Origin: Thalassospira sp. HF15
GTDB lineage: Bacteria > Pseudomonadota > Alphaproteobacteria > Rhodospirillales > Thalassospiraceae
Reading direction: 5' to 3'
Length of the DNA stretch: 64,000 nt
NCBI RefSeq assembly: GCF_011806525.1
Contig: NZ_JAAVKI010000005.1
Span: 1 to 64,000, forward strand
Part shown: positions 43,677 to 53,300 of the stretch, one piece after another
Position numbering within the stretch: the stretch's first letter is position 1
Layout of the letters: every line of letters starts with the position of its first letter
Notes under the pieces: model-generated
The model's database searches: none
Seen by the model: only the letters and a program-made list of their open reading frames with translations
Told to the model about the DNA's origin: nothing
Position numbers and translations under genes: made by a program

Positions 43677-44516
43677 CTAAGATGCCATCGCACGGACTTT
43701 GCGAACCTGTCCGCGCAGCACTTCTTCAGGATCACCATCACGCACCAGATGCATGTTGATGCCATCCGACCCACCCCCCAGCTCGGGCTTCAGCCGCTGC
43801 TTGCCATCATAGTGCCCGCCATTCTGGGTGCGATACGGGATTGGATCATCGGTAAACAGACCTGCCAGACGCTCCCTGAACGCGGTCTTGATTCCCGCCC
43901 ATCCTTGTTCATCCATGCGATCACTGCGATAGACCGGAAATGGCGGCATGACATCCATTCCGGGATAGAAAAGCGCGCCATGCTGGATCGGCCATAGCAC
44001 ATCGTGAATGCTGCCATTCACGCCACGGTCGCTGTAATGCGGCAAATGTCCGCCAATCGGCACGATCAGCATCGCCCGACGCCCGGCAAGTGTGCCCTCG
44101 CCGTACCGATCCCCCCAGCGTTGGGCATTATGTTCGCCGACACCATAGGCAAAACCAAAGGCAAACACCCGATCAAACCAGCCCTTCAGGATGGCGGGCA
44201 TCCCGTACCACCACAACGGAAAGCTGAACAGCACCGCATCTGCCCATAAAAGCTTGTCCTGCTCGGCGGCAATATCATTGGACTGGGTGCCAGCCGCATA
44301 GGCCTTTTTGGATTCCGCGATGTAAATCAGGCGATCAGGATCGCGGCGCTCGGTAAAGTCTTGCGCATCGGCAAGCGGCTTCCAGTTCATCGCATAAAGA
44401 TCGGAAACCTTCACCTCATGCCCATCAGCGCGCAGCTTTTCAACCGCGATATCCTTAAGCGCGCTGGTCAGGGATGCGGGTTCCGGGTGGGCATGAACAA
44501 TCAAGACATTCGACAT
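43677..44516 (-). CDS. NAD(P)H:quinone oxidoreductase, flavodoxin fold (NQO1/KefF type)
   Basis: 279 residues from ATG 44516; the frame stays open far upstream but the homology-like part begins MSNVLIVHAHPEPASLTSAL. Family motifs include FSFPLWWYGMPAILKGWFDR and GVGEHNAQRWGDRYGEGTLA. It is longer than KefF, with an extended C-terminal region that reaches ELGGGSDGINMHL. It is expected to reduce quinones or electrophiles with FMN or FAD. Divergent from a LysR gene across about 100 bases, so probably its target. Confidence 0.9.
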   Translation of the reverse strand: MSNVLIVHAHPEPASLTSALKDIAVEKLRADGHEVKVSDLYAMNWKPLADAQDFTERRDPDRLIYIAESKKAYAAGTQSNDIAAEQDKLLWADAVLFSFPLWWYGMPAILKGWFDRVFAFGFAYGVGEHNAQRWGDRYGEGTLAGRRAMLIVPIGGHLPHYSDRGVNGSIHDVLWPIQHGALFYPGMDVMPPFPVYRSDRMDEQGWAGIKTAFRERLAGLFTDDPIPYRTQNGGHYDGKQRLKPELGGGSDGINMHLVRDGDPEEVLRGQVRKVRAMAS

Positions 44517-44580
44517 TGGGCCGTCCTTTTCAAAGGGGATCACGTTCGATGGGTGATCATGGCCTGATCTTCTGCTATCT

Positions 44581-44591
44581 TTGAAATTCAA
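44581..44591. promoter_or_regulatory. Candidate LysR operator
   Basis: TTGAA-A-TTCAA is a perfect palindrome in the gap between the oxidoreductase and the lysR-type gene, 22 bases before the regulator's ATG. It lies within the AT-rich promoter stretch. Confidence 0.35.
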
Positions 44592-44613
44592 TGATTTTTG
44601 GTCTGGTATAAAT

Positions 44614-45588
44614 ATGACAGATATCAGCAAGCTTGACCTCAACCTGCTGGTTACGCTCGATACCCTGCTGGCCGAACGCAATGTCACCCATGCGGCAAGG
44701 CGCCTGAACCTGAGCCAACCAGCCATCTCGACCCGGCTGACACGCCTGCGGGATTTGCTGGATGATCCATTATTGCTGCCCGCACAGCGCGGCATGATCC
44801 CGACCGAACGCGCACTTGAATTGCAGGAACCACTGCATCAGGCGCTCGAAGGCGTGCGCCGGGTGATTGCGGAAAACAGCCCGTTTGACCCATCGACCAT
44901 CACCGCCACCATTGCGATTGCCGCCAGTGACTATGTGCAATACGCGGTCCTGATGCCGCTTCTTGAAATTCTGCGCCGCGATGCGCCGGGCATCAAAGTC
45001 GCCTGGCGGACGATTGATACATCGATACTCGATGCCCAAATGGCGCGCGGCGATATCGGCTTGGCCCTTTCCACCCCGGAAACCGCACCCGAAACACTTC
45101 GGATGCGCAAAATCTATCGCGAGGAATATGTCGCAATCGCCAGAACCGACCATCCGGCAATCAGTGGAACGCTTGATCTCGACCGGTTTTGTGCGCTGGA
45201 CCACGTGATCGTCTCGCCCGAAGGCGGCGGCTTTCAGGGGCCCGCCGATGATGCGCTTGCGGCCCTTGGGCGCAAACGCAATGTTGCCTTATCCGCACCG
45301 GGATTTCTTGTTGTCCCTGAAATCGTCGCACGCAGTGATATGATTGCCCTTGTACCCAGCCGGGTTGCACAGGGCCGCGCCGATCATATCCAGATATTTG
45401 CGCCACCCCTGCCCGTCACCGGTTTTGACATGGCGCTGATCTGGCATGACCGCACCACCACACATCCGATGCATCGCTGGATCCGTGATCAGATCACAAC
45501 CCTGATCGGCAATGACGCGACCGGTTTATCCGCGCAACCTGCCAAACCAAAAAAGGCCGACCCGCGACAGTTACGTGGATCGGCCTGA
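44614..45588 (+). CDS. LysR-family transcriptional regulator
   Basis: 324 residues from ATG 44614; a TTG at 44581 in the palindrome is less likely. The N-terminal helix-turn-helix is DLNLLVTLDTLLAERNVTHAARRLNLSQPA with ISTRLTRLRDLLDD. The effector domain follows (about 90-300). The very basic C-terminus is KPKKADPRQLRGSA. It is closest in style to NodD/PcpR-like regulators of quinone or aromatic metabolism. Its neighbour suggests it controls the divergent oxidoreductase. Confidence 0.93.
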   Translation: MTDISKLDLNLLVTLDTLLAERNVTHAARRLNLSQPAISTRLTRLRDLLDDPLLLPAQRGMIPTERALELQEPLHQALEGVRRVIAENSPFDPSTITATIAIAASDYVQYAVLMPLLEILRRDAPGIKVAWRTIDTSILDAQMARGDIGLALSTPETAPETLRMRKIYREEYVAIARTDHPAISGTLDLDRFCALDHVIVSPEGGGFQGPADDALAALGRKRNVALSAPGFLVVPEIVARSDMIALVPSRVAQGRADHIQIFAPPLPVTGFDMALIWHDRTTTHPMHRWIRDQITTLIGNDATGLSAQPAKPKKADPRQLRGSA

Positions 45589-45615
45589 GATTGAGATGCC
45601 TGTTATCGTCAGGCC
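45582..45615. terminator. Candidate bidirectional terminator
   Basis: GGCCTGA (including the lysR-type stop codon) pairs with TCAGGCC across a 20-base loop, between convergent genes. The stem is short, so support is modest. Confidence 0.35.
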
Positions 45616-45621
45616 TCGTGA

Positions 45622-46644
45622 TCAGTCGGCAATACCGTCAAAGGTGATCTTGCCAATGGCCTTGCCGCTTTCCAGCAACGCATGCGCCTTCTGAAGGCTT
45701 TCCGGTGTCAGCGGACCAAAGCTTTCATTGGCGGTATTGGTAATGATGCCGTCATCAACCAATTGGGCGACCGTCGTCAGAAGCTTGTGCTGCTCGATCA
45801 TATCGGCCGTTTCAAACATCGAACGGGTAAACATGAACTCGTAAGAGAAGCTGGCAGACTTGGCTTTCAGAAGATCCACATTGTGGTTTTCCTTGGCCTC
45901 GGTGATCGTCACGATCCGGCCTTGCGGTGCGATCAGGGTGGTCATCACATCAAAATACTGATCGGTTTCCGACGTGCAGAAAATGTAATCAACATTGGTA
46001 ACGTCGATGGCCGACAGTTCTTCATCCAGCGGTTTGCGATGATTGATCACCTGATCTGCACCAAGCTTTTTGACCCATTCGATGGTTTCCGGGCGCGATG
46101 CGGTCGTGATGACTTTCAGGCCGGCAAGCTTTGCCAACTGAATGGCGATTGACCCAACCCCACCGGCACCGCCAATGATCAGGATTGTTTTGTCAGCATT
46201 GGCCTCAACCGCTGTACGATCGATCAGAAGACGATCAAACATCGCCTCCCACGCGGTAATCGTGGTCAGTGGCAAGGCCGCGGCTTCGGCAAATCCAAGT
46301 GATTTGGGCTTGGGTGCAACAATGCGCTCATCAACAAGCTGCAGCTGGGCATTGGAACCCGAACGGGTCACATCCCCGGCATACCAGACCTCATCGCCCG
46401 GACGAAACAGGGCAACGTCTTCTCCAACCGCCTCGACCACACCGGCCGCATCCCAACCAAGCACCTTGAACGCACCGTCATCCTGCTTGCCCTTGCGGAC
46501 TTTGAAGTCGACCGGATTAACCGCAACGCCCTTGACCCGAACCAGGATATCGCGTCCTTCGGCGACCGGGGCATCGGTTTCGATCTGGGTGAACAACCCG
46601 TCGGTTTCGACCGGGGCAGACGTATAAACACCAATGGCTTTCAT
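45622..46644 (-). CDS. Zinc-type alcohol dehydrogenase-like / NADPH:quinone reductase family protein
   Basis: 340 residues of the medium-chain dehydrogenase superfamily. The N-terminal GroES-like fold (VNPVDFKVRKG, LGWDAAGVVEAVGEDV) and the NADPH site (ILIIGGAGGVGSIAIQLAK) are clear. No structural-zinc Cys cluster is present, as in the quinone reductase/ZADH branch. It is divergent from an HxlR-type regulator gene, a common pair for electrophile or quinone response. Confidence 0.93.
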   Translation of the reverse strand: MKAIGVYTSAPVETDGLFTQIETDAPVAEGRDILVRVKGVAVNPVDFKVRKGKQDDGAFKVLGWDAAGVVEAVGEDVALFRPGDEVWYAGDVTRSGSNAQLQLVDERIVAPKPKSLGFAEAAALPLTTITAWEAMFDRLLIDRTAVEANADKTILIIGGAGGVGSIAIQLAKLAGLKVITTASRPETIEWVKKLGADQVINHRKPLDEELSAIDVTNVDYIFCTSETDQYFDVMTTLIAPQGRIVTITEAKENHNVDLLKAKSASFSYEFMFTRSMFETADMIEQHKLLTTVAQLVDDGIITNTANESFGPLTPESLQKAHALLESGKAIGKITFDGIAD

Positions 46645-46737
46645 CGTTGGCCTTCCTTCTCATCAAAGGTTTGATTTGTGAATGGCCAAGTTCTAACGCA
46701 TAATCCCCATTGAAATAAGTACGCACATTTTTTGCAT

Positions 46738-46759
46738 ATAGTATCAGTTTGTATACTAT
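46738..46759. promoter_or_regulatory. Candidate HxlR-family operator
   Basis: ATAGTAT, eight bases, ATACTAT is a perfect inverted repeat with 7-base arms in the 179-base gap between the oxidoreductase and hxlR-type genes. The TAGTAT/ATACTA type of repeat is similar to reported operators for YodB/HxlR-class regulators. It can serve either gene. Confidence 0.6.
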
Positions 46760-46823
46760 TGTGATTTTCCGCGTCTTACAGGATCAGAACCTGTGCTAGA
46801 ACTTGATTATTTAGAGGTTGAAC

Positions 46824-47192
46824 ATGGCGACCTGCCCATCAAACAGAAGTCCCGGCTGCCCGGTTGAAGGCGCGCTTGATGTGATTGGCGGCAAGTGGAA
46901 AGGCGTTGTCATTTTCCATCTGCTTGACGGCACCAAACGCTTTAACGAGTTGCGCCGTTTGATGCCCGGTGTGACGCAGCGCATGTTAACCCGCCAACTC
47001 CGAGAGCTGGAGGCGGACGGCCTTGTGCATCGCGAAGTGTATGCCGAAGTCCCACCGCGCGTTGAATACAGCTTGACCGCCAAGGGCGAAACGCTGCGCG
47101 GCATCATTCTGGCCCTGAAGGATTGGGGCGAAACCCACGTTCCTTACTATGCCCTGTCAAAAAACCCGATGCCCGAAAGTGAAACAGCGTAA
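46824..47192 (+). CDS. HxlR-family transcriptional regulator
   Basis: 122 residues from ATG 46824 (AGAGG upstream); a TTG at 46818 is possible. The family pattern is complete: CPVEGALDVIGGKWKGVVIF, RFNELRRLMPGVTQRMLTRQ, LRELEADGLVHREVY and VPPRVEYSLTAKG. Two N-terminal Cys residues (about positions 4 and 12) include the conserved CPVE Cys used for thiol sensing in several HxlR regulators. It is divergent from the quinone reductase-like gene. Confidence 0.93.
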   Translation: MATCPSNRSPGCPVEGALDVIGGKWKGVVIFHLLDGTKRFNELRRLMPGVTQRMLTRQLRELEADGLVHREVYAEVPPRVEYSLTAKGETLRGIILALKDWGETHVPYYALSKNPMPESETA

Positions 47193-47429
47193 TCACAACG
47201 CCGACCAATACGTCTCCCTGTTTAATAACCGGGGGCTTTATGGTCTGTGTGATCTGGTTACTGGACGGCACCGACATCAACGTGCAAACTGGTGATATTA
47301 AAAATAGCTTTAAGCGCCAGATGCTTTACATAAACGGAAAATGTGGGCCGCGGATCGGTCGCCCCTTGACGTAGCGGGTCGATATACTATGTTCCGCCCA
47401 AATGTTTCCCAGTCGGATATGATGCCCTG

Positions 47430-48386
47430 ATGCATAACTTCCTTGATTTTGAAAAACCGATCGCCGAACTCGAAGGCAAGATCGAAGAGCTCCGTCACCT
47501 GACGGGCAATGACGAAGTCAACATCGCAGACGAGGTTTCCCGCCTTCAGGAAAAGCTGACCAAGCTTTTGCAAGGCACCTATGGCAAGCTGACTCCTTGG
47601 CAAAAGACCCAGGTGGCGCGCCATCCGGACCGTCCGCATTTCACCGACTATATCGCCAATCTGTTTGACGATTTCACCCCGCTTGCCGGTGACCGCCAGT
47701 TTGGCGAAGACGCAGCAATCATTGGTGGTTTTGGTCGTCTGCAGGGTCGTACGGTAATGGTAATCGGCCATGAAAAAGGCCGCGACACCGAAACCCGTGT
47801 AAAACACAATTTCGGTTCTGCCCGTCCCGAAGGCTATCGCAAGGCGATCCGCCTGATGCGTATGGCGGAACGTTTCAATATTCCGGTTGTCACCCTTGTT
47901 GATACCGCCGGTGCCTTCCCCGGCGCCGATGCCGAGGCCCGCGGCCAGTCCGAAGCCATCGCGCGGTCAATCGAAGCCTGCCTTGATATCAAGGTGCCGC
48001 TGGTCTCCGTGATCATTGGCGAAGGCGGATCGGGTGGCGCGATTGCACTTGCGGTCGCCAACAGCGTTCTGATGCTTGAAAACTCGATCTATTCGGTGAT
48101 TTCACCAGAAGGCTGTGCATCGATCCTCTGGCGTTCCGGCGACGAAGCCAAAACTGCCGCCGAGGCATTGCGTCTTACTGCACAGGATCTGTTGCAGCTT
48201 GGCGTGATCGACGAAATCGTGCCAGAGCCCCTTGGCGGCGCACAGCGCGACACCAAGGAAGCCTGCAAACGGGTTGGAAATGCGATCATCAAGCAACTCG
48301 AAAGCATGGATGATGTCGAAGGCGGCGTTCTTAAGGCACGCCGTCGTGACAAGTTCCTTGAAATGGGCCGCAAGGGCCTGAACTGA
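47430..48386 (+). CDS. accA: Acetyl-CoA carboxylase carboxyltransferase subunit alpha
   Basis: 318 residues, standard length. The family pattern is clear: [18 protein letters not shown] at the N-terminus, [54 protein letters not shown] and [14 protein letters not shown]. It forms the carboxyltransferase with AccD, which is not in the window. A terminator hairpin follows the stop. Confidence 0.98.
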   Translation: MHNFLDFEKPIAELEGKIEELRHLTGNDEVNIADEVSRLQEKLTKLLQGTYGKLTPWQKTQVARHPDRPHFTDYIANLFDDFTPLAGDRQFGEDAAIIGGFGRLQGRTVMVIGHEKGRDTETRVKHNFGSARPEGYRKAIRLMRMAERFNIPVVTLVDTAGAFPGADAEARGQSEAIARSIEACLDIKVPLVSVIIGEGGSGGAIALAVANSVLMLENSIYSVISPEGCASILWRSGDEAKTAAEALRLTAQDLLQLGVIDEIVPEPLGGAQRDTKEACKRVGNAIIKQLESMDDVEGGVLKARRRDKFLEMGRKGLN

Positions 48387-48395
48387 TTTCTCATT

Positions 48396-48431
48396 CAGGG
48401 CGCAGACCATCATCAGTGATGCTGCGCCCTG
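48396..48431 (+). terminator. Terminator of accA
   Basis: CAGGGCGCAG pairs with CTGCGCCCTG across 16 bases that can pair further (CATCA/TGATG), followed by TTGTTATTTT. Confidence 0.88.
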
Positions 48432-48512
48432 TTGTTATTTTCCGGCGCAGTCTGTCCGTCGGTTATATCCGGCACATCAAAGCGCCCTTTTCCGGCTTGG
48501 TCGGGAGGCACC

Positions 48513-49349
48513 ATGAACTTTCTTCGCCGGATTGTTGAATCCAACCGTTTTCAAAATTTCATCACCGCTGTCATCGCGCTGAATGCCATCATCCTCGGGC
48601 TTGAAACATCCCCGACGGTGATGAATGCAGCCGGTGCTTTTCTGCATGCGCTTGATCAGTTGGCGGTCGCGATCTTTGTCGTCGAACTTCTGATGAAACT
48701 GATCGTTTATCGCTTGGCATTCTTCAAACGCGCCTGGAATATTTTTGATTTCACCATTGTTGCCATCACCCTGTTGCCCGCCGGTCAGGGCGTCTCGGTG
48801 CTGCGTGCCCTGCGTATCCTGCGTGCCTTCCGCCTGATTTCGACGGTTCCTTCGATGCGCAAGGTGGTCGAGGCCCTGATGCGTGCCATTCCGGGCATGG
48901 TTTCGGTTCTGACATTACTGTCATTGGTGTTTTACGTATCAGCGGTGATGGCCACAAAGCTGTTCGGTGAAGGTTTTCCTGAATGGTTTGGCACCATAGG
49001 CGCGTCGCTTTATTCCCTGTTCCAGATCATGACGCTGGAAAGCTGGTCGATGGGGATTGTGCGCCCGGTCATGGAGTCTTATCCGCATGCGTGGCTGTTC
49101 TTTGTACCATTTATCCTGATCACAACATTTGCAGTGCTGAACCTGTTTATCGCGATTGTGGTCGATGCGATGTCGAGCCATGTCGACGTTGAAGAAACCC
49201 AGACTCGTGATGTGATTGAGCTTGATCATCGGGAAATTATGAACGAACTGCGCGCCCTTCGTGCCGAAATGAGCAAACTTTCCAGCGCGCGGAACGAACA
49301 GCCGCAAGACGCTTCAGCCGATCAAAACAAGTCATCCACAACATCGTGA
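48513..49349 (+). CDS. Bacterial voltage-gated sodium channel (BacNav family)
   Basis: 278 residues from ATG 48513 with GGGAGG upstream. A six-helix voltage-gated fold: S4 (about 95-117) has Arg at every third position (LRALRILRAFRL). The pore ends in the filter TLESWSMG, identical to the TLESWS signature of sodium-selective bacterial channels such as NaChBac. The S6 segment is followed by a long helical C-terminus (VDVEETQTRDVIELDHREIM onwards), likely a tetramer coiled coil. It would pass Na+ on depolarisation; in alkaliphiles and marine bacteria this has been tied to motility and pH homeostasis. Confidence 0.95.
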   Translation: MNFLRRIVESNRFQNFITAVIALNAIILGLETSPTVMNAAGAFLHALDQLAVAIFVVELLMKLIVYRLAFFKRAWNIFDFTIVAITLLPAGQGVSVLRALRILRAFRLISTVPSMRKVVEALMRAIPGMVSVLTLLSLVFYVSAVMATKLFGEGFPEWFGTIGASLYSLFQIMTLESWSMGIVRPVMESYPHAWLFFVPFILITTFAVLNLFIAIVVDAMSSHVDVEETQTRDVIELDHREIMNELRALRAEMSKLSSARNEQPQDASADQNKSSTTS

Positions 49350-49464
49350 ACAATCGGTCATGTTGGGGTTGCCTGTAAAAATTGAGGTATTTCTCATAAA
49401 AAGGGGGTGGTTAAACGCCATGAACCTCGTCTAATCTTTCGACAAAATATCGGGAGATCGGGGA

Positions 49465-50244
49465 ATGAAGCTTACGTTTGCGGGGACAGGTTCGGCCTTT
49501 TGTATGGCCGCTGACAATTTTCAGAGCAATATGGTTCTGGAAACGACCCCGTCGGGCAATGACCAACCACAGCGCCTGCTTATTGACTGTGGCTCAGATG
49601 CGCGCCATTCGCTGCGCAATCTTGGTTACATGCCAAACGATTTTCATGGCGTTTATATCAGCCATCTGCATTCGGACCATATCGGTGGTCTGGAATGGAT
49701 GGCGCTGGCAAACTACTTTGTCTTTGATGGTCATCGCACAGAGCTGTTTGCAGTCAAGGAATTGCTCGATCCTCTGTGGGAACATTCCCTGCGCGGCGGC
49801 CTTGAGACCAGCGACCATGGCAACAGCAAGTTGTCATCCTATTTCGATGTCGTGCCGCTCAACACCAAGGACGGTTTTGACTGGCAGGGCATGCATTTCA
49901 ATGTGATCCCGGTTGCCCATGTCGTCACACCGGAAAATACGATGTATTCCTATGCCCTGTTCGGGCATGGAAAAGATAAGTCATTCTTCCTGACAACTGA
50001 TGCGATCTTCAATCCAAAAGATCATATGCCGTTTTACAAAAAGGCGGATATCATCTTTCAGGATTGTGAACTCGGCCCCCGCCATTCCGGGGTACATGCA
50101 CATTACGACCAACTTGTAACCCTGCCTGAAGACGTAAAGGCCAAGATGTGGCTGTATCACTATCAGGCCTATGACCAGCCTGACGCGGTGGCAGATGGTT
50201 TCTGCGGGTTCATTGAACCGGAACAAAGTTTTGATCTTGGTTGA
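49465..50244 (+). CDS. Metallo-beta-lactamase-fold hydrolase
   Basis: 259 residues. The HxHxDH motif is SHLHSDHIGG, with further metal residues at VAHVVTPENT and TTDAIFNPKD, and a C-terminal LYHYQ. The layout resembles the RNase Z/phosphodiesterase branch but the exact substrate is unknown. CGGGAGA lies before the ATG at 49465. It precedes the ABC-CNBD gene by about 100 bases on the same strand. Confidence 0.9.
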   Translation: MKLTFAGTGSAFCMAADNFQSNMVLETTPSGNDQPQRLLIDCGSDARHSLRNLGYMPNDFHGVYISHLHSDHIGGLEWMALANYFVFDGHRTELFAVKELLDPLWEHSLRGGLETSDHGNSKLSSYFDVVPLNTKDGFDWQGMHFNVIPVAHVVTPENTMYSYALFGHGKDKSFFLTTDAIFNPKDHMPFYKKADIIFQDCELGPRHSGVHAHYDQLVTLPEDVKAKMWLYHYQAYDQPDAVADGFCGFIEPEQSFDLG

Positions 50245-50350
50245 TCACAAACCCGGCGCATAACCTGCACACTAGGGTCAGGACCCTACCCAATAATAAA
50301 ACGAGCAAACGGAACAAAAATGTTCCACAACCACAAAACGGGACGTGCGA

Positions 50351-53300
50351 ATGCCCAAATCGGTTTTTGCCTATATATGGCGCCATAGCCGCCTGCAGCA
50401 GATCATTTTGACCGTGATCACGCTGGCCTCTTTCCCGTTCCTGTATTACTCGCTTGATCTGCCCAAACAGATCGTCAACGAAGCCATCGGCGGTGCCGGT
50501 GCGCCTTATGACATTCTGGGTGTCGACCTGACCCAGATCGAATACCTGTTTGCCCTTTCAGGTATTTTTTTGGCCCTTGTCTTCGTCAATGGCGGGTTCA
50601 AATATTTCATCAACGTTTATCGCGGGGTGATGGCCGAACGGCTGTTGCGGCGCCTGCGCTATTTGCTGTTCGATCGTGTTTTGCGGTTCCCGGTTCCGCA
50701 TTTCCGCAAAACCAGTCAGGGCGAAATTGTTTCCATGATCACCGCCGAGGCCGAACCGCTTGGCGGTTTCTTTGGCGAGGCGATCTCATTGCCGCTCTAT
50801 CAGGGCGGCATTCTGATAACGATTTCGGCCTTTATTTTTATTCAAGATCCCTTGATGGGACTGGCAGCCATCGCGTTCTATCCGCTGCAAGGCTACCTGA
50901 TCCCCAAGCTGCAAAAACGCGTCAATCTGTTGGGCAAACAGCGCGTGCAGAATGTGCGCCGCATGTCCGAACATATCGGCGAGGCGGTTGGCGGGGCGAC
51001 CGATATTCGCGCCAACGAAACGCAAGGCTTCGAGCTGACCCATTTCACCCAGCGCCTGGGCCGGATTTTCGATATCCGCAAGGAAATCTATTATCGAAAG
51101 TTCTTTATCAAGTTCCTCAACAACTTCATCGCCCAGATCACGCCGTTCTTCTTCTATTCGATCGGTGGCTATTTGGTGATCACCGGTGATCTGAGTTTCG
51201 GTGCACTGGTTGCTGCCCTTGCAGCCTACAAGGACATGTCCGCACCCTGGAAGGAGCTGCTCGCCTATTATCAGCGCCTTGCCGATGCCCGCATCAAATA
51301 CGAACAGCTTCATGAACAGTTCGAACTAAGCGACCTTGCGCCTGAACATCAGCTTGATGCCCAGACGTCCAAACCCCTCACCGGACCGCTTGACGTCAGT
51401 GCGCTGTCTTGGACCGATGATGACGGGACGCGCGTCGTTGAAAATGTGTCCTTCAACATGCCCCTTCCGGGCAAGGCGCTTTTGGTCGGATCATCAGACA
51501 GTGGCAAGTCACAATTGGCGCGCCTTCTGGCACGCATTCTTGACCCCAGTGGCGGGCGCATCCAGTTTGCCGATCTGGATGCTTCAACCCTGCCTGCTGC
51601 CGTGGTTGGGCAACGTCTGGCCTATGTCGGGGCAGACGCCTATCTGTTTAATGGCAGTATTTCGGACAACCTGTTCTATGGCCTGAAACACCGTCCGGTC
51701 TTGCTCGAACAGGGCAACGACAATCCAGACCCGAAAGAGGCCAAGACAGAAAACGCTGTTGTCACCACCAATGCGGCCCCCGAAAAGACAAAGCCCTATC
51801 CGGATCCCAAATTCGTCGATGTGATCGAACTAAGCGATCCAACCGAATTGCCCTGGAAACTGACCCGCGAGATGTATGACGAGATCAACCTGTCGGGCAA
51901 CATCCCGTATGATCCGTCGGCCGAGTGGATTGATTATGTCGGGCCGGGCTTTGAATCGCGCGAAGACCTGCAAAAGGAACTGATGCGCCTGCTTGAGGTG
52001 GTCGGCCTTGATCGTGACATCTATCGCATCGGTCTTCTGCGCCGGATCAGTCCGGAAGAACGCCCGGGGCTTGTTCAATCGGTCCTCGACGTCCGCCCGC
52101 GACTTAAGGAAATTCTGGCCGAACGGCAGTTGTCAGATCTTGTCGAACCGTATGATTTCGAAAAATACAATGATAACGCACCGGTTGGTGTGAACATCAT
52201 GTTCGGGACACCGTCGCGCACCGAATTCAAACGGTTTGACTTCCTGTCGCACCCCTATATCCAGAAAAGCCTGCGTGAGAACGGCCTCTACGACAAAATG
52301 GTCAAGATGGGCCGTGAAACGCTCGATCTGATGATCGAACTGTTTACCGGCCTGCCGCCGGGGCATGAATTCTTTGACCGCTACAGCTTTGTCTCGGCCG
52401 ACGAAATTCCCGAAGTCAAAAACATCCTGCGCCGAACAGACGGTGTGGCGGTTGATGACATGCGCAAGGAAGACCAGTTGCATCTTCTTGATGTCGCCAT
52501 GCACCTCACCCCGGCCCGTCACCGTTTGCGCGTGATTGATGACGGTTTCCGTGAACTTGTCTTGCAGGCCCGACCAAAGGTCCGCGCCAATCTGCCAGAC
52601 GAACTGGCGAAATATATCGACTTCTTCGATGCCGATGGCTACGCACCTGCGGCACCGATCCTTGATAACCTGCTGTTTGGCCGCTTTGCCTATGGCCGTG
52701 CAAATTCTGAAGAACGCGTTGGCGAGGTCCTGTTTGAAATTGCCCATGAAGGCGGCCTTTACGAAGGGCTGGTCGCACTGGGTCTGGAAAGTCAGGTCGG
52801 GGTTGGCGGCAGTCGCATGTCCCAGACCCTGCGTCAGAAAATCGCGCTTGTCCGTGCCCTGATCAAGAACCCGGATCTTCTGGTGGTTGATGAAGGGTTG
52901 TCTGCCCTTGACCGTGAAACCCGCGAAAGCATTATCAATTACCTTACCGGTGAAAGTGATCATACCAGTCTGGTCTGGGTTGATGATGACGATCATGACG
53001 GGGATAAGTTCGATACGCTTTTGCAGATGTCAAACGGCAAACTGGTCAAACGTCGCAGCATTGCAGATGAAGGCGAGACGACAACCGAGGATGCCGAAGA
53101 CGATGCCGCAGCTCCTGAAAGCGGTGACATCGATCAGGAAGTCCGGCTGCTGCGCACGATCCCGCTTTTCGCCGGGCTTGATCCCAGTGTCGTCAAGCTG
53201 CTGGCCTTTACCAGCCCACGCCTGACCTTCAAACATGGCGAGGTTCTCGTCAAACAGGGGGATCCGGGCGATGCTGCCTTTATCGTCATTTCCGGACGTG

